From Phoronis australis (Eukaryota > Phoronida > Phoronidae), in contig NMRA01000482.1 of the NCBI GenBank assembly GCA_002633005.1, positions 167,361-231,360 of the forward strand: DNA of 64,000 bases, given 5' to 3'. Each line of letters starts with the position of its first letter. Positions within the stretch are counted from its first letter, which is position 1. Position numbers and translations under genes: made by a program. A model generated the notes under the pieces. The model ran no database searches and was not told the origin of the DNA. It was given only the letters and a program-made list of their open reading frames with translations. Positions 24,924 to 35,903 of this stretch are shown one piece after another.

Positions 24924-26285
24924 CTAGCCTACTACTGAACCTCTCCACGTTGAAGTAAAGTCATTGATTAATACTAACACTTTTGAAACAATCTGGGTGA
25001 GCTTCGTGAAAATATCGATAATATGGAGCACAAAGTTGTAGAATTCCATGTTCATTGTGACATGCAACAGAACAAAAATTAAATACTGATAAAACTTTGC
25101 CAGATTATTTTGGTTTTGCTATTCAAAGTCCGAAGGTTTCAATATTATACAAAGATGTAACAAAAATTGTTTGAAAAGTACATTGTTTTGTAAAGTGAAT
25201 GTCTTTTTGAGTTATTAACGCCTTTCACTTATTCATTAAAGTGACGTTGTTCACAGTAAGGTGTTTCAATGATTTTTGTAAAAGTGTCCAGTCAAAGCGT
25301 ACAGAAACAGAACTCTGTGATTTCAATAAAGGCTGATGCAGTTCCATTAAATATCATTGGTGTCGTGTCTATCGTATCCACTGTAGAAGTCTCATCAAAC
25401 AAACTAAATTGATTACGATGGGTACATGCTGATATAAATCATCAACTGCGCATGCTGAAATGGTTGAAATTGTTGCGGAAAACGCAAGAGATGTCCTTCC
25501 TATTGTGTCCGTTCACACCGTACAACATGTTTTACTCGGACGCAATTGTTATATGTAAACGTATTTTGTTGTGTACTTTTTATGATTAGACTTAAAATCC
25601 ACAACGTTTATGTTGTGAGTACGCTGGACAGAGCCTTTTTAATGATACGTCTTGGCTATCAGCCGAAGAATTTCTTACTTTGGTGCCCTGAATCTTTACA
25701 AGAAATGATGGTTTCTCACTAGTTTTTAATTGGCTAACGCTGTTATTTACAACGGCCTCTAACGCTAAATACATGTTTTATCCATATAAACTTCGCTTTA
25801 AAAATATACAATTCAAAACGTGGGAGCTCTTTAAAGAATAAATTACTTAACTGGCCATAGAAGAAATAAATGAATTCTCAGGTGAAAGTACTCACGAAAT
25901 GGACTCCTACACTTCAGGGCTCACTAACTGAGTAACGACCCGCCCACGCACGCATTTTTATTTTGTTCAATAAAATCCCACAATAGAATTTTGAACGCAA
26001 CAGTCATGTACAGGATATTTCCGGTCCTTCCTAATCTCTCGTAACCACGAGGACAATTTCTGATGGGGAGAAATGTGCTGTCGTAAATAAGCAGTCACAA
26101 AAGTGTAGACTTTAATTCCAACCATTAGTTTTTGTCTGCGAACAAAAAGCACGATGCACTAATTGAATCTACATCAGTTGACTCATTCAACTTATTTTGT
26201 GTCTGTTTTACGTTCCCTATTTCATTTTAAGCCCCGTTTATATCCAGCACTTTTATACTCGTACATGAATACATGTATATACTGT

Positions 26286-26368
26286 ACATGGGCGGCACAG
26301 CACTGAAAAAAGTGGAGGCTATANNNNNCCCCCCCCCCCCCCAAGCCCAGCATGGTTCGCCGCCCATG
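26286..26368. repeat. GGCGGCGCA palindromic element, single unit with gap
   Basis: Starts acatgggcggcacagcactg and ends cgccgcccatg, with complementary ends. Contains five N (26324-26328) and a C run, where sequencing probably failed in the hairpin. Confidence 0.7.
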
Positions 26369-26508
26369 ATTACACCATACGCATATCTGCACCCGGGTGT
26401 AAATGTAAATTTACATCGCGTTTATAAGGGTGAAAGGAAAAGCAACACAACTTTATACATTGATCTCCGTAGTCGTAGTATAGTGAAGATGCTTCTAAAA
26501 CAATTGCC

Positions 26509-26934
26509 TTGAATCTGTGTAGTTCTGAGGCTCGGGTGTCTATCACCATGGGGTTACTTTGGAACTATTTCGCAAACGGCAAGTGTGGATATATTAAGAG
26601 CCGCCGGTGGAGTGGAGGCAAAATGCATTTAATAATGGAAATTTTAACCACGAAGGGTGGTTTGAAAATTTACAAATGGCAGATCCCATCCAAAAGGTCT
26701 ATGGGCCTACTCATTTTGCCAAGTATTCCTCCAATGTATAACAAACCAATAAGACAACCACCCGTCAGGTTGAAGGCAAGTCGTAATGGATTTGCTAACA
26801 GCGCTGTTGGTTACCTGGCGGTGTTACGAAATCGCGTGGTTTTCAGTTCTCAATGCATGCATGATATAAACTCAGTCACGGCCTATTCTTTGATAAGTCA
26901 TTCTGCGCAAAATTTTTATAAGTCCACCACCTGA
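26509..26934 (+). other. Unrecognised 141-codon open frame
   Basis: The longest unexplained open frame in this part of the window. It has no signal peptide, no repeat and no motif I recognise. Composition is not clearly coding, so I lean towards chance. Confidence 0.12.
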
Positions 26935-27272
26935 ATGACAAATTTGGGATTTCTTTATTGCGGCGGTCTAGTAGTGGTTTCGATGGAAGTCACACATAAT
27001 AAATTATATGTTAAATATAAAATATAGTTCGTAATTTTTGTTTCAAAAACAGGGCTCTAATACTGGGATATTTTTGGTGCGTGATTACTGACACTGCCTA
27101 TTAGCACACGTGATGGCTTGGCTGGGTTGCGTTCATGATGCACTGGCTTTTGGAAATTCAGCGTTCAAGGTGAACCGAAAAGCTGAATTTTCCTGATAGA
27201 GTTATTGTATAGGTACGCCCGTTGTACCTCTTAGGGGTGGCGCTTATCCAATGAAACGTGAAAGTTTCATCC

Positions 27273-27327
27273 TGCAGCAGCAACACTAATAGCAGCGATA
27301 GCAGCAGCAGCAGCAGCAGCAGCAGCA
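27273..27327. repeat. (GCA)n trinucleotide tract
   Basis: About ten uninterrupted gca units at the right end plus imperfect units to the left. The Leu-rich frame opposite it is an artefact. Confidence 0.9.
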
Positions 27328-28646
27328 TTTCAATAAAAGACCATATCAAAGACATATGACAAATGAAAATCTTTTGGAAAGTGATGTTGCTTTAAAAGGA
27401 AATGAGATCACAGAAATAATCTTGTAATGGTACTTTTGGTGAAGTGATCTTGCGTTTACGTTCGTGTGTAAATTTAATCGCGTTCACATGCGCAAGTAGT
27501 GTCGCTGCACTTGTGTAAATTTACATTTACACGACCTCTGGAGGTGTAATTATACAGCCGAGTTCGTTCACATGACAAAAAATTTACAGCGTACGTAAAT
27601 ATAAACTCGGGTATAAACTTCATCATGTTTTATTTGTCACAGAACAATTGTCTATACACACATCACTGGCCATTCAGTTTTTTTGTTGCTCGTATCTATC
27701 ATTGACACCAATTTACACCCACTCACTCAATATAACTTTATGTTTCTCATATGGTTATGAGTCATTGGGATATTCACCTGCCTGTAACATGTATGTTCAA
27801 AATGAAACTAAAAGATCCCTATCATTTTGATGCCGTTGATATAAAACATGACCTCACGTGATCAGGTGTTGTGTTACCTGCATTTACAATGCCACGGTGT
27901 GGTAGTTGTTTTGGCTAAAGGCCAGACTACGCCTCCTGCTCTGTCATTACCCGAGGGTCGAAATCAAAGGTACATCTGCCGGCGCGGTCAATAAAAACTG
28001 GTTTAAATTAATCAAAAAGCAAGGTCTCACACAGAAAGCAACTTCTTGTACGTCTGCTTCCAGGAAAGCCACTTGTGATTAATATGAATATTTATTTAAA
28101 TTGTTGATTATTTAAACAGGTACGTTAAACTCCACGCAAATTCTATAGGAATTGTCTAAACTCTAGCTTTAGTTCAACTTTCATTATTAAATGCACTATA
28201 CAGTATTGGAAGTGTCGGTCCGCTCTTCGAGTCTAACTTTCAAAAACACTCTCGAGCATTCGGCAGTGCGATTGACAAGGTTCTATGCGGTTCACATTGG
28301 TATTCATTCACTGTTGTCTGATTTCACTGCTTTCACAAGTTGTTATTTACTTTCATAATGATTGTGTGCCTCCAACAATCAGATGTCACCATGCTAAAAA
28401 TTTATTGATGACACCTCAAACTCAAGCGATTTGTACTCACATATAGTCGTATCGAGGTTGAACGCAACACAACAGGCTAAAATTCAAGAAACAGTTTAAA
28501 CTCAATACCTACCTGAAAGAGAGAAAATGCGAAATCCCATACACAGGTGAAATAATACATGTTCTAGGAACACTGAAATATGCAACGATTCCAAAAAACA
28601 TGGCCGTGAGCTTGAATTCGAATTTGCATGTAGAGTTATCGGTAAC
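27328..28646. other. Region 5' of the Toll-like receptor
   Basis: No gene recognised. Should hold the receptor's promoter and perhaps a 5' UTR exon, given the acceptor-like sequence inside the receptor frame at 28683-28713. No clear TATA box or kappa-B site was chosen. Confidence 0.3.
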
Positions 28647-31460
28647 ATGTATTTGAACCGCATTTTAGTAGTTGACAGTATTCATGTTTTTTATTCAATT
28701 ATGTTCATTTTAGGTTCCAATACCTGGATCCGTGCGTGTCGCTGTGTAGTTTCGCTACTTCTACTATGGTCGAAGGTTCCTGTCAGTAAAGGCAGTTTTG
28801 TGTGTACAGAGAGATGCAAAGTTTGCTTTTGGACACATACTGGTCTCAAAACGTGTGCCGACTTCGCAAACTTTGACGACGCGCTACAAAACGTTCCTGT
28901 CGACGTCAATGAACTCCTGATTGGCGCAGACGAATCCGGCACGTGGTATCCGGGTTGGAATGTTTACCGAAAAACGTTTTTCTGCAAAACGAGTTTGCTC
29001 AGAGATGAATCCTTTGTAAAATTCAAAGGAATGCGTTCTCTAAAAATGAATTTGTGTAATGTTCAACGTATTGACGCGAATTCTTTGTCAGGACTCAAAA
29101 ACATAGAGGACCTTCAATTGATTTTACCAAATTCCGACCACTACTTTAAAAATGAAAGCTGCTCAGAAACATTCTCATTGATGGAAAAATTAACATCGTT
29201 AACAGTTAGCGGAATAAATTTTCTATTGTGCGACGTCTCAACGTTGGTTATAAGTAAACCGCGCCTTTCAGAACTTAGACTCTACAATCTAATCCTGAGT
29301 GTCCATAAACCAATTAAACACGAGGTGTTGCGAACACTGGATTTGTCATACTCTGACTTATTTCCGAGGAAAATTCCAGACCCGTCTGGTTTACCAAATT
29401 TGGAAGAAATTGCGTTAAACTACACTACTATATACAATTTTTCGATTGACAATCCGTTCGCTGTAAAGCATATACGTCTAGTCATGGATTCTGCTCAACG
29501 AACACAAGACGAAGTAAAAGCCAAGGAGTTTGACAATTACGCAACTCTGAACTCTATTGAAATTTTCTTCCAATACAACATGCAATTCACCGTTGAAGAA
29601 GGGTGTTTTAATACGCTGGCGCGTAATAACGTAACTGTGCGAAAGCTGGAGATCACTTTTTCATCAAGTTATTACCCTACTGTGGTTAATCAACTGTCTA
29701 TGACGACTTTGCAGAGGCTATTAGCAAGTTCGTCTGAATGCAATGTGAATACGCTCGTGTTAACATATGGTGTTATTTATTTGAAGAACAACGACAAAGC
29801 CATCGCTCTTTCCAAGTCTTTCAACGTTTCTTCTCTGCGCCACCTTGACCTCAGTTTCAACTCGCTGCTCATTATACCAGATTTTGTCCAGTTGCTTCAC
29901 CTGGAATCATTAAGACTTCAATTTTGTGGCATCACCGATATTACTGAAAACGCTTTTCAACATTTGATGCAGCTGCGGTACCTGGATCTTACAGGAAACA
30001 AGCTTACCGCCATCAGACTTAAACCTTTCACGTTATTCAAGAAGCTCCCAGAGACTTTGGAAACGCTTGTCTTGAAAATGACTTTTGACGGGGCTAAAGA
30101 CTTCTGCAAAGGAAGAAAAAATCCAGTTATAAAAAATGCTATTCCAAGTCCGCCTCCTATTCCGTACAGCAACATTAACTTTCCAAATTTGAGATATCTT
30201 GATTTGTCTGAGACAACTTTGGTTGGAGGATTAATGATCAAGGGCTTAGTTTTCCAATCCATGAGGCACCTAGTTCTGCAACGAACAACAATGTGCATTA
30301 ACAAACCTGACATATTGATATATCTAAACCAAACATTGGAATCACTGACGGTCAGCGGAAGCCCATATATTCTTGAGCGGATACTGGAAACTTTAAATAC
30401 GATTAATACAACGTGGCCAGCGCTTAGAAAAATCGACATGAGTGAAAATTCAAAATATTTTCAAAGAGCCAACAAGACAAGCCCTTTCTTAAACAAATTA
30501 TTTTTTTTGAAAATGATGCCTGGGATCGAAACGGTCAACCTCTCATTCAACTCACTTTCTGATGTAAACAAACTAACCTTCAAGCCAGTACCAAACTTAA
30601 AGACGTTAGATTTAAGTAACAACCAATTGGTGTATATGGATCCTCATATATTTCAAAATTTGCGGGCTTTCAAATTCTTAAATATTTCTCAAAATAAATT
30701 TAAATGTGATTGCGACTTAAGGCCGTTTCGAGATATGCTTAACCGTTCTAGGTTTCACTTTGAGCAGACTCCATGTTACTATCCTACATCATTGAAAAAT
30801 CAATTAATATCTAACTACAGTCTTCCCTTCATTGCCTGTGACCACCATCTTGAAATGGTAATAGCACTGGCTGTTGTCGGGTTGGTTTTGGCTTCAGTAC
30901 CCATTCCTGCTCTCATCGCTTATTATAGGCTCAACATTAAGTACTGGTGGTATTTCGGCCGTCGTCGCGCCGGATACCGCCCAATAGATGGCGATGTTCA
31001 CCGGTATGACGCCTTCGTCTGTTACAGCAAAAACGAACTGGGTTGGGTGGTCAGGGAGTTAGTAGAAGAACTTGAAAATGGTCCAAATGAGCGTTTTCAG
31101 TTGTGCATACATGATCGAGACTTTGATCTAGGTGGCGATATAATTGAAAACATCACCAGGAGCATTAACTGCAGTCGAAGGGTAATCTTCGTCCTTTCTA
31201 GAGAATTTATTCGCAGCTACTGGGGTACCTTTGAACTAAATCTGGCCTTGATGGAAGCCATCGAAAAGAGACGAAAGTTTGTTATTCTAATTTTCTATGA
31301 GAATATTCCGAAGAAAGAAATCCCGCGTCACCTCCAGTGTTTCATGCGTCACGTGACCTATGCATCGTGGCCCCAACACGTAGGTCGGGCAAGAGAAATG
31401 TTTTGGATGAAACTAAAACTGGCTTTGAGGAACAGAGGAGTAGCCGAGGAAAATATTTAG
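28647..31460 (+). CDS. Toll-like receptor, single-exon frame, 937 codons
   Basis: Innate immune membrane receptor. Order: hydrophobic leader (about 32-41), N-terminal cysteine cap (C53, C57, C60, C69), many leucine-rich repeats (clear ones such as LRHLDLSFNSLLIIPDFVQL and LKTLDLSNNQLVYMDPHIF), one C-terminal cap (C687, C689, C710, C731), TM about 737-761, then a TIR domain from about 787. TIR boxes: YDAFVCYS (787-794), HDRDFDLGG and FW (919-920). One C-terminal cysteine cluster next to the membrane makes it the vertebrate-like (single-cluster) type. The BB-loop proline is Leu828. The given Met may not be the real one: TTCATTTTAG just before codon 23 looks like a splice acceptor, so the leader may begin in another exon. 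Confidence 0.93.
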   Translation: MYLNRILVVDSIHVFYSIMFILGSNTWIRACRCVVSLLLLWSKVPVSKGSFVCTERCKVCFWTHTGLKTCADFANFDDALQNVPVDVNELLIGADESGTWYPGWNVYRKTFFCKTSLLRDESFVKFKGMRSLKMNLCNVQRIDANSLSGLKNIEDLQLILPNSDHYFKNESCSETFSLMEKLTSLTVSGINFLLCDVSTLVISKPRLSELRLYNLILSVHKPIKHEVLRTLDLSYSDLFPRKIPDPSGLPNLEEIALNYTTIYNFSIDNPFAVKHIRLVMDSAQRTQDEVKAKEFDNYATLNSIEIFFQYNMQFTVEEGCFNTLARNNVTVRKLEITFSSSYYPTVVNQLSMTTLQRLLASSSECNVNTLVLTYGVIYLKNNDKAIALSKSFNVSSLRHLDLSFNSLLIIPDFVQLLHLESLRLQFCGITDITENAFQHLMQLRYLDLTGNKLTAIRLKPFTLFKKLPETLETLVLKMTFDGAKDFCKGRKNPVIKNAIPSPPPIPYSNINFPNLRYLDLSETTLVGGLMIKGLVFQSMRHLVLQRTTMCINKPDILIYLNQTLESLTVSGSPYILERILETLNTINTTWPALRKIDMSENSKYFQRANKTSPFLNKLFFLKMMPGIETVNLSFNSLSDVNKLTFKPVPNLKTLDLSNNQLVYMDPHIFQNLRAFKFLNISQNKFKCDCDLRPFRDMLNRSRFHFEQTPCYYPTSLKNQLISNYSLPFIACDHHLEMVIALAVVGLVLASVPIPALIAYYRLNIKYWWYFGRRRAGYRPIDGDVHRYDAFVCYSKNELGWVVRELVEELENGPNERFQLCIHDRDFDLGGDIIENITRSINCSRRVIFVLSREFIRSYWGTFELNLALMEAIEKRRKFVILIFYENIPKKEIPRHLQCFMRHVTYASWPQHVGRAREMFWMKLKLALRNRGVAEENI
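31005..31445 (+). other. TIR domain of the Toll-like receptor
   Basis: Cytosolic signalling domain that in this family recruits MyD88-type adaptors. Box 1 YDAFVCYS, box 2 LCIHDRDFDLGGDIIENI and box 3 FW are all present and in frame. The canonical RDxxPG of box 2 reads RDFDLGG, so leucine replaces the functionally important proline. Confidence 0.9.
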
Positions 31461-31694
31461 CTTATTGGAGCTGTTCTTGAGTGATTAAAAGGGATCTGAT
31501 GGGTTTAAGACTCGTCTACGGTTTGGGTTAGATTTTGAAAACAAAAATGACGATTCCAGGGGCATGAGTACTTGAAGGGTTCCAATTCCCTACGGTAGTG
31601 TTAAGGACACTGAGAAAAAGCTGTCGATTCTGGGAACGAAGTAAAATTTTGAGCTGCTGTTTAGTGTTATTGTTGAAAGTTTTCAAGTTACCAA

Positions 31695-31780
31695 CAACAC
31701 GCACACACATACATGCACACACACACACACACACGCACACGTACACGCACACGCACAAGCACACACTCACACACAAACAC
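31695..31780. repeat. (CA)n microsatellite
   Basis: Imperfect ca/ac dinucleotide tract; ORFs through it on both strands are artefacts. Confidence 0.95.
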
Positions 31781-32039
31781 CAGTATCCTACGTATAGAGG
31801 ATTAAAGGTTCAATTATCATCGAATGATAGTTTTACTACCGATTATCCTGTACAGTTTTAGCTCCATATTTACATGTACATATTTTGACTTGATTTTCGC
31901 GACAATTAAGATCAACGTTCACTACTATATTGTTTTTGATCAAAACAATGTTATTTTTGTCTGATAAGCATTTCGTAATAGCAATTTTAGTTTGCATTTA
32001 CCTTTGTTGTTTAAAGCTCATCTACGGATTGTCATTAAA

Positions 32040-33360
32040 TTTGACAACTAGGCTTTTAAGGAGACGACGACTCCTTCTTATCATATTTTTGGAAGCATTG
32101 GACGTACTCTGCGCTGCATAGTGTTGTTTTTCACCATTTTAGAGTCTGTTATTGGCGTTCATCTCCCTATCTACCAACTCAAAGGGGCGTTTTGAAAAAT
32201 AGAAAGTGTGTTCTTGCCAAGAAGTCTATGGTTGACGTTGATGTTCGGACGAGCCCGACAACTGTGGCGCTCGCTAGTTACACTTTTGCGTTCGTGGTTG
32301 TGCGTCCTTCAGTTAACCACAAGCAGGATATTTGCAAAATTTGGCAAATGTTTTCCTGTGAATGCCGCAATGGATAACAAGGATTTTCGGAGGTATCCGA
32401 ATATCTCTGTAATCCATAGTTTAAAATTAATTTTTTATATTTACCTATAGACCTTCAGAGTTCCTCGAAATATTTTCGTATTTGGCAGATAAGTTTCTAT
32501 TACGCAGTCGAAAATGTATTCCCATGTTTCGGTGGATTTGACAACTAGAGGCCACTGTTTATTTTCCACAACTCTGTTTTGGTGTCTGTCGCTAGCTGCC
32601 AATCTGCTTCAAGGACCATTATGAAAATTAGCTGAAGTCGCTCATAGACAGCCGCTGACTCTAATTTTTGAAAGAGGCCAATTAGTCTGACGCGCCTCTA
32701 GTAGGCAATTTTTGTTTGCATCTGTAGTTGCGTGTATCTGCTCATGCGCGCACCCAGGGGCGAAGTGGGTAAAAAGGTCCGCCTCAGAGAAACAAAAACT
32801 CCTCGAAAACGAGGCAAAAGTCCACTAAAAAGACGCAGACGCACAATTTACAGTTTTGAAGGCAGTACCCTGTTTTTTTAGTCCTGTCGATATTTTGTGG
32901 GCAAAAGGTCCACATCGACAGAAATTCGAGCCCCCCATATTGAAGGCTGGGTGCGCGCATGCTGCTTATCCTCTTGCATCATAATTGTTAAATTTGTCAA
33001 GTGTTATCATGAATGCGACAACGAAGGACGACTACTTATGAATGAATGCGACTACTGATGTGCCCCCTAGTGGCTATTCTATTTTTACATTTACCCTTGT
33101 ACCGTCAGAGTTCCTTGATATTTGTCGAATAGGTTTCTATTAAAGAGGCGACACTACCTTCCTATTTTTGGACTGATTAAACGTAATCTGCGCTACCTAT
33201 CGGCCGTTTTCATTATTTCCCGCCAAAACGATAAAAATTGGTAGGCGTTTCGTGCTGGAAAAACCACGATTGTCGTTGATTTTCAGGATGGATCCGACTA
33301 CTGTGTCGCCCCTAGTGCCAATTTAGCGTTCACAGATGACCTTCTAAGCCCTTTGCACAA
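32040..33360. repeat. Two diverged direct repeats flanking a MITE
   Basis: About 32050-32330 and 33140-33340 share ordered blocks such as gacg/gcgac...cttc, tctgcgct, gttgacgttgat/tgtcgttgat and ctgtg(g/t)cgc. Strongly diverged, so old. No coding capacity. Confidence 0.4.
32743..32961. mobile_element. MITE-like element with 14-bp terminal inverted repeats, copy 2
   Basis: 219 bp from CATGCGCGCACCCA to its exact complement TGGGTGCGCGCATG, flanked on both sides by ctgct, a possible 5-bp target-site duplication. Same internal motifs as the 12.5-kb copy. Better preserved ends. Confidence 0.8.
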
Positions 33361-33949
33361 TCCTGTGAAATATGAATAGTGTATTTTATACATGAGGCAA
33401 ACGAAGACAATTTATTTTGGACCTACTCAAGTACGACTGTGTCTGATTATGACATTATGAACGTTTGCCGGAATTCAAGGACGGATTAACATTAGGTTTA
33501 CAAGTTCCTATGAAATTTCGCACGTTTTATGGACTCTTCAATTAATATAAACCTTGAAAAATTGGCAGTTTTCCAATTATCCCAGATTACGACAAGGATA
33601 CCCAGCCATATTGGGTATGTTAGCTTACAATACAAGCCCCTGAATAGTCATTAGCATTTGCTGTACAAATGAATTTAAGGAGAAAATAGTTCCAATAATT
33701 CAGTGGTCCCGGGTGTATCGTTTATTGATTAGTCAGAGAGGGAAATGTCGTTTACTGGTCTTCCGTTGAAAAGCACACTGCATTCGGCAAGATAATTTGT
33801 TGTAGAATTTCAGTTAAACTTTCTAACTCCAATTAAGAATTGAACATGCGCCACCGTCTGTCGGAGTCTGCTGAAATCACCACCATGCCAACTGGGAACG
33901 AGACCTTTGCAATATATTTCCCCCATATTTGGAAACCTGGTTTTCTTTT

Positions 33950-34685
33950 TTCTCACCATGTCCACAAATACAAACAAACCAGATTCACTAAGCCTATATA
34001 CGCAACGCCTTTCTCAAAAATGCAACCAAGCCTACCGTACCCTTGCAATTTTTAAAATAAAAAAATGTTGACACTTTTCATTAACAAAGTAACAAAGGCA
34101 TATTACCATACTCATTTACATAGAATTAGTCTTGCAAAACGAGATTTTCGCGAGATTGTAATGGTAACTGGTTTTGGGATGGTTTCCAGCATACCGGAAG
34201 ACCCGGAGTTGTTTATAAACTAGTGTTAAATTTGCATATTTTAATATGCAAAGTTGTTAAAACAACTTAATAAGACATGGCATCTTTAATGCGTCATGGC
34301 CCACTTGTGCCCCCCTGGCTACTCCAGTCACCCGTGTGCCAGAAGAGAGACGCGGGTGTGGGATATTGGTGGCGACCTGGAGAGATATGTGGCACCCGTG
34401 AAGTGCTACAGGAGGAGGGTGTCAAGGCTACCACCGAGGTGACACCATTATATTTTGCCCCGGTGAAATCAATATCTGGTCAGTTATAACAATTCTAAGA
34501 TGTTATTTTTTCTGATGCCAACAGTTATTTTGAAAAAAAATGCTGGAAGAAAACCTTTGTGAATAACACACGAACTCTCAAGTATTTTTGTTTCTTTAAA
34601 TATGTCTAGTCAAAATATTCCTTCTATTTGCTTTCATGAAATATTACCAAAACTGAGATATTTGTGCACAAAACACAAGTAGGAT
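33950..34685 (+). repeat. Interspersed repeat family R, copy 1
   Basis: Shares successive blocks with 62200-63880 (ccacaaatacaaacaaacca, ttcgcgagattgtaatggtaactgg, tttaaatatgtctagtca, ttgtgcacaaaacac). Cut at its right end by the CGAAACTTCGG element. Probably a non-autonomous transposon; no protein. Confidence 0.6.
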
Positions 34686-35072
34686 TTAAAACCGAAGCTT
34701 TATGGTACTCACCGAAACTTCGGTGTATTGGGAAAGGTCAGAGCGAAACTTCGACGAAGTTATTAATAGATGTCGCGGCAACAACATAGGATGACTCAAT
34801 GAAAAATCCCGAAATTTGTTTTTGTTATTGTAGCTCTCAACACACGCATGTAAATAAATAAAGACACATCATGATAACAGTGGTCATTTTTATTGACACT
34901 GGTAAATGACGAGACAGTGATTTTCAGTTAGTCTGAAAGTACGACTGAACTGCACCAGCTGATGTTGAGTCCGATGACTGAACAGCCATTTACCGATGAC
35001 TCCGATATCGTTGTCTAGTGAGAAAGGTAAGTGAAGTTACGGCGAATTTCGGTAAACCGAAGTTCCCCTAAT
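34686..35072 (-). repeat. CGAAACTTCGG-rich interspersed repeat, copy 2
   Basis: Reverse-complement relative of 10732-11075, with matching termini (attaggggaacttcggttta on the minus strand). Lies between repeat R and the defensin duplication. Confidence 0.65.
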
Positions 35073-35441
35073 ACCAAAGCACCTTTATACCCACCAATCA
35101 AACGGTTGTTTTTATTGTAATGAGACATAAGGCCATTAACTGTAAACTAACCAGGATAATTTTGCTTCGTTTGTATTAGTCTTATGGCCTATAATCTGAT
35201 CAATCGATGACTATGCAAATACAATTAAAAATCAAAAAGCCACGATAGCCAGGACATAAAATAAATATGACAGAGAACATAAACTACAAAGAGTGGAAAA
35301 CTATTGGAAATGGCGACAATAAAAATAAGATTAAAACTACACTAACTTGTTAAATCACCTTTTATCAGTGATGTGTACATTTAATGGCTGCCTGCTTATG
35401 TTCAAAGACACTGTCTCAAATAAATCAAACCATTATAATCA

Positions 35442-35447
35442 TATAAA
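35442..35447 (+). promoter_or_regulatory. TATA box of defensin 1
   Basis: TATAAA in a block conserved with copy 2 (52514-52519), about 100 bp before a conserved GTAAGT donor. A start site near 35472 is inferred. Confidence 0.55.
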
Positions 35448-35471
35448 TACTTTCAAATTCCACGTAGACGT

Positions 35472-35543
35472 ATCAGTCTGCAGTTTCTGTCGGAATAAAA
35501 GTTTAACCATAAAATTTCTGCTTATTTACTCCATCATCTAACG
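35472..35543 (+). other. Probable 5' UTR exon of defensin 1
   Basis: Ends at catctaacg/GTAAGTCA, identical in the other copy. The matching acceptor is TTACAG at 35808-35813, two bases before the start ATG. The 5' end is estimated from the TATA box. Confidence 0.5.
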
Positions 35544-35815
35544 GTAAGTCAATCAAAGGCTTTCAAGTACATTTCTAAAATAACCAAATAAGGAATAATA
35601 TAAGAAATCTGAAGATGCGGGAAAATGCAAGCATATCCACCTCGCAATACGTGAAATGTACCAAGTTATTTATTTATTTCCATATTTGAATGAATAGCTT
35701 AAAACTTTCCCATTTCTATTCTGTAATACACATACAGTAAAACTCTACACGGAAACGAGTTAAACGTTCTTACAGGCCTTGTTAGTGAAACTGTTACTCT
35801 ACGTAAATTACAGAT

Positions 35816-35903
35816 ATGAAGGCGACAGTTTGCTTGTTCGTCGTGGTTCTCTTGCTGGGAACGCTGTTTTGCCCTACCGTCAACACTGAAAACTCCGAGG
35901 ATG
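35816..35903 (+). CDS. Defensin 1, exon 1 (signal peptide)
   Basis: 29 codons plus 1 nt; donor G/GTAGGT. Reading past the donor gives an unrelated 76-codon frame that is not the gene. Confidence 0.85.

Noticed and set aside
26600-26830. Possible mitochondrial ATP6-like fragment on the minus strand
   Set aside because: A short hydrophobic stretch (NLTGGCLIGLLYIGG) is suggestive, but flanks carry stops and no neighbouring mitochondrial gene is seen.
27158-27355. Leucine-rich membrane-like frame
   Set aside because: Translation of the (GCA)n tract on the opposite strand.
29957-30439. 160-codon minus-strand frame
   Set aside because: Antisense shadow of the Toll-like receptor LRR region.
31528-31861. 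Cys/Val-rich and His/Thr-rich frames
   Set aside because: Translations of the (CA)n microsatellite.
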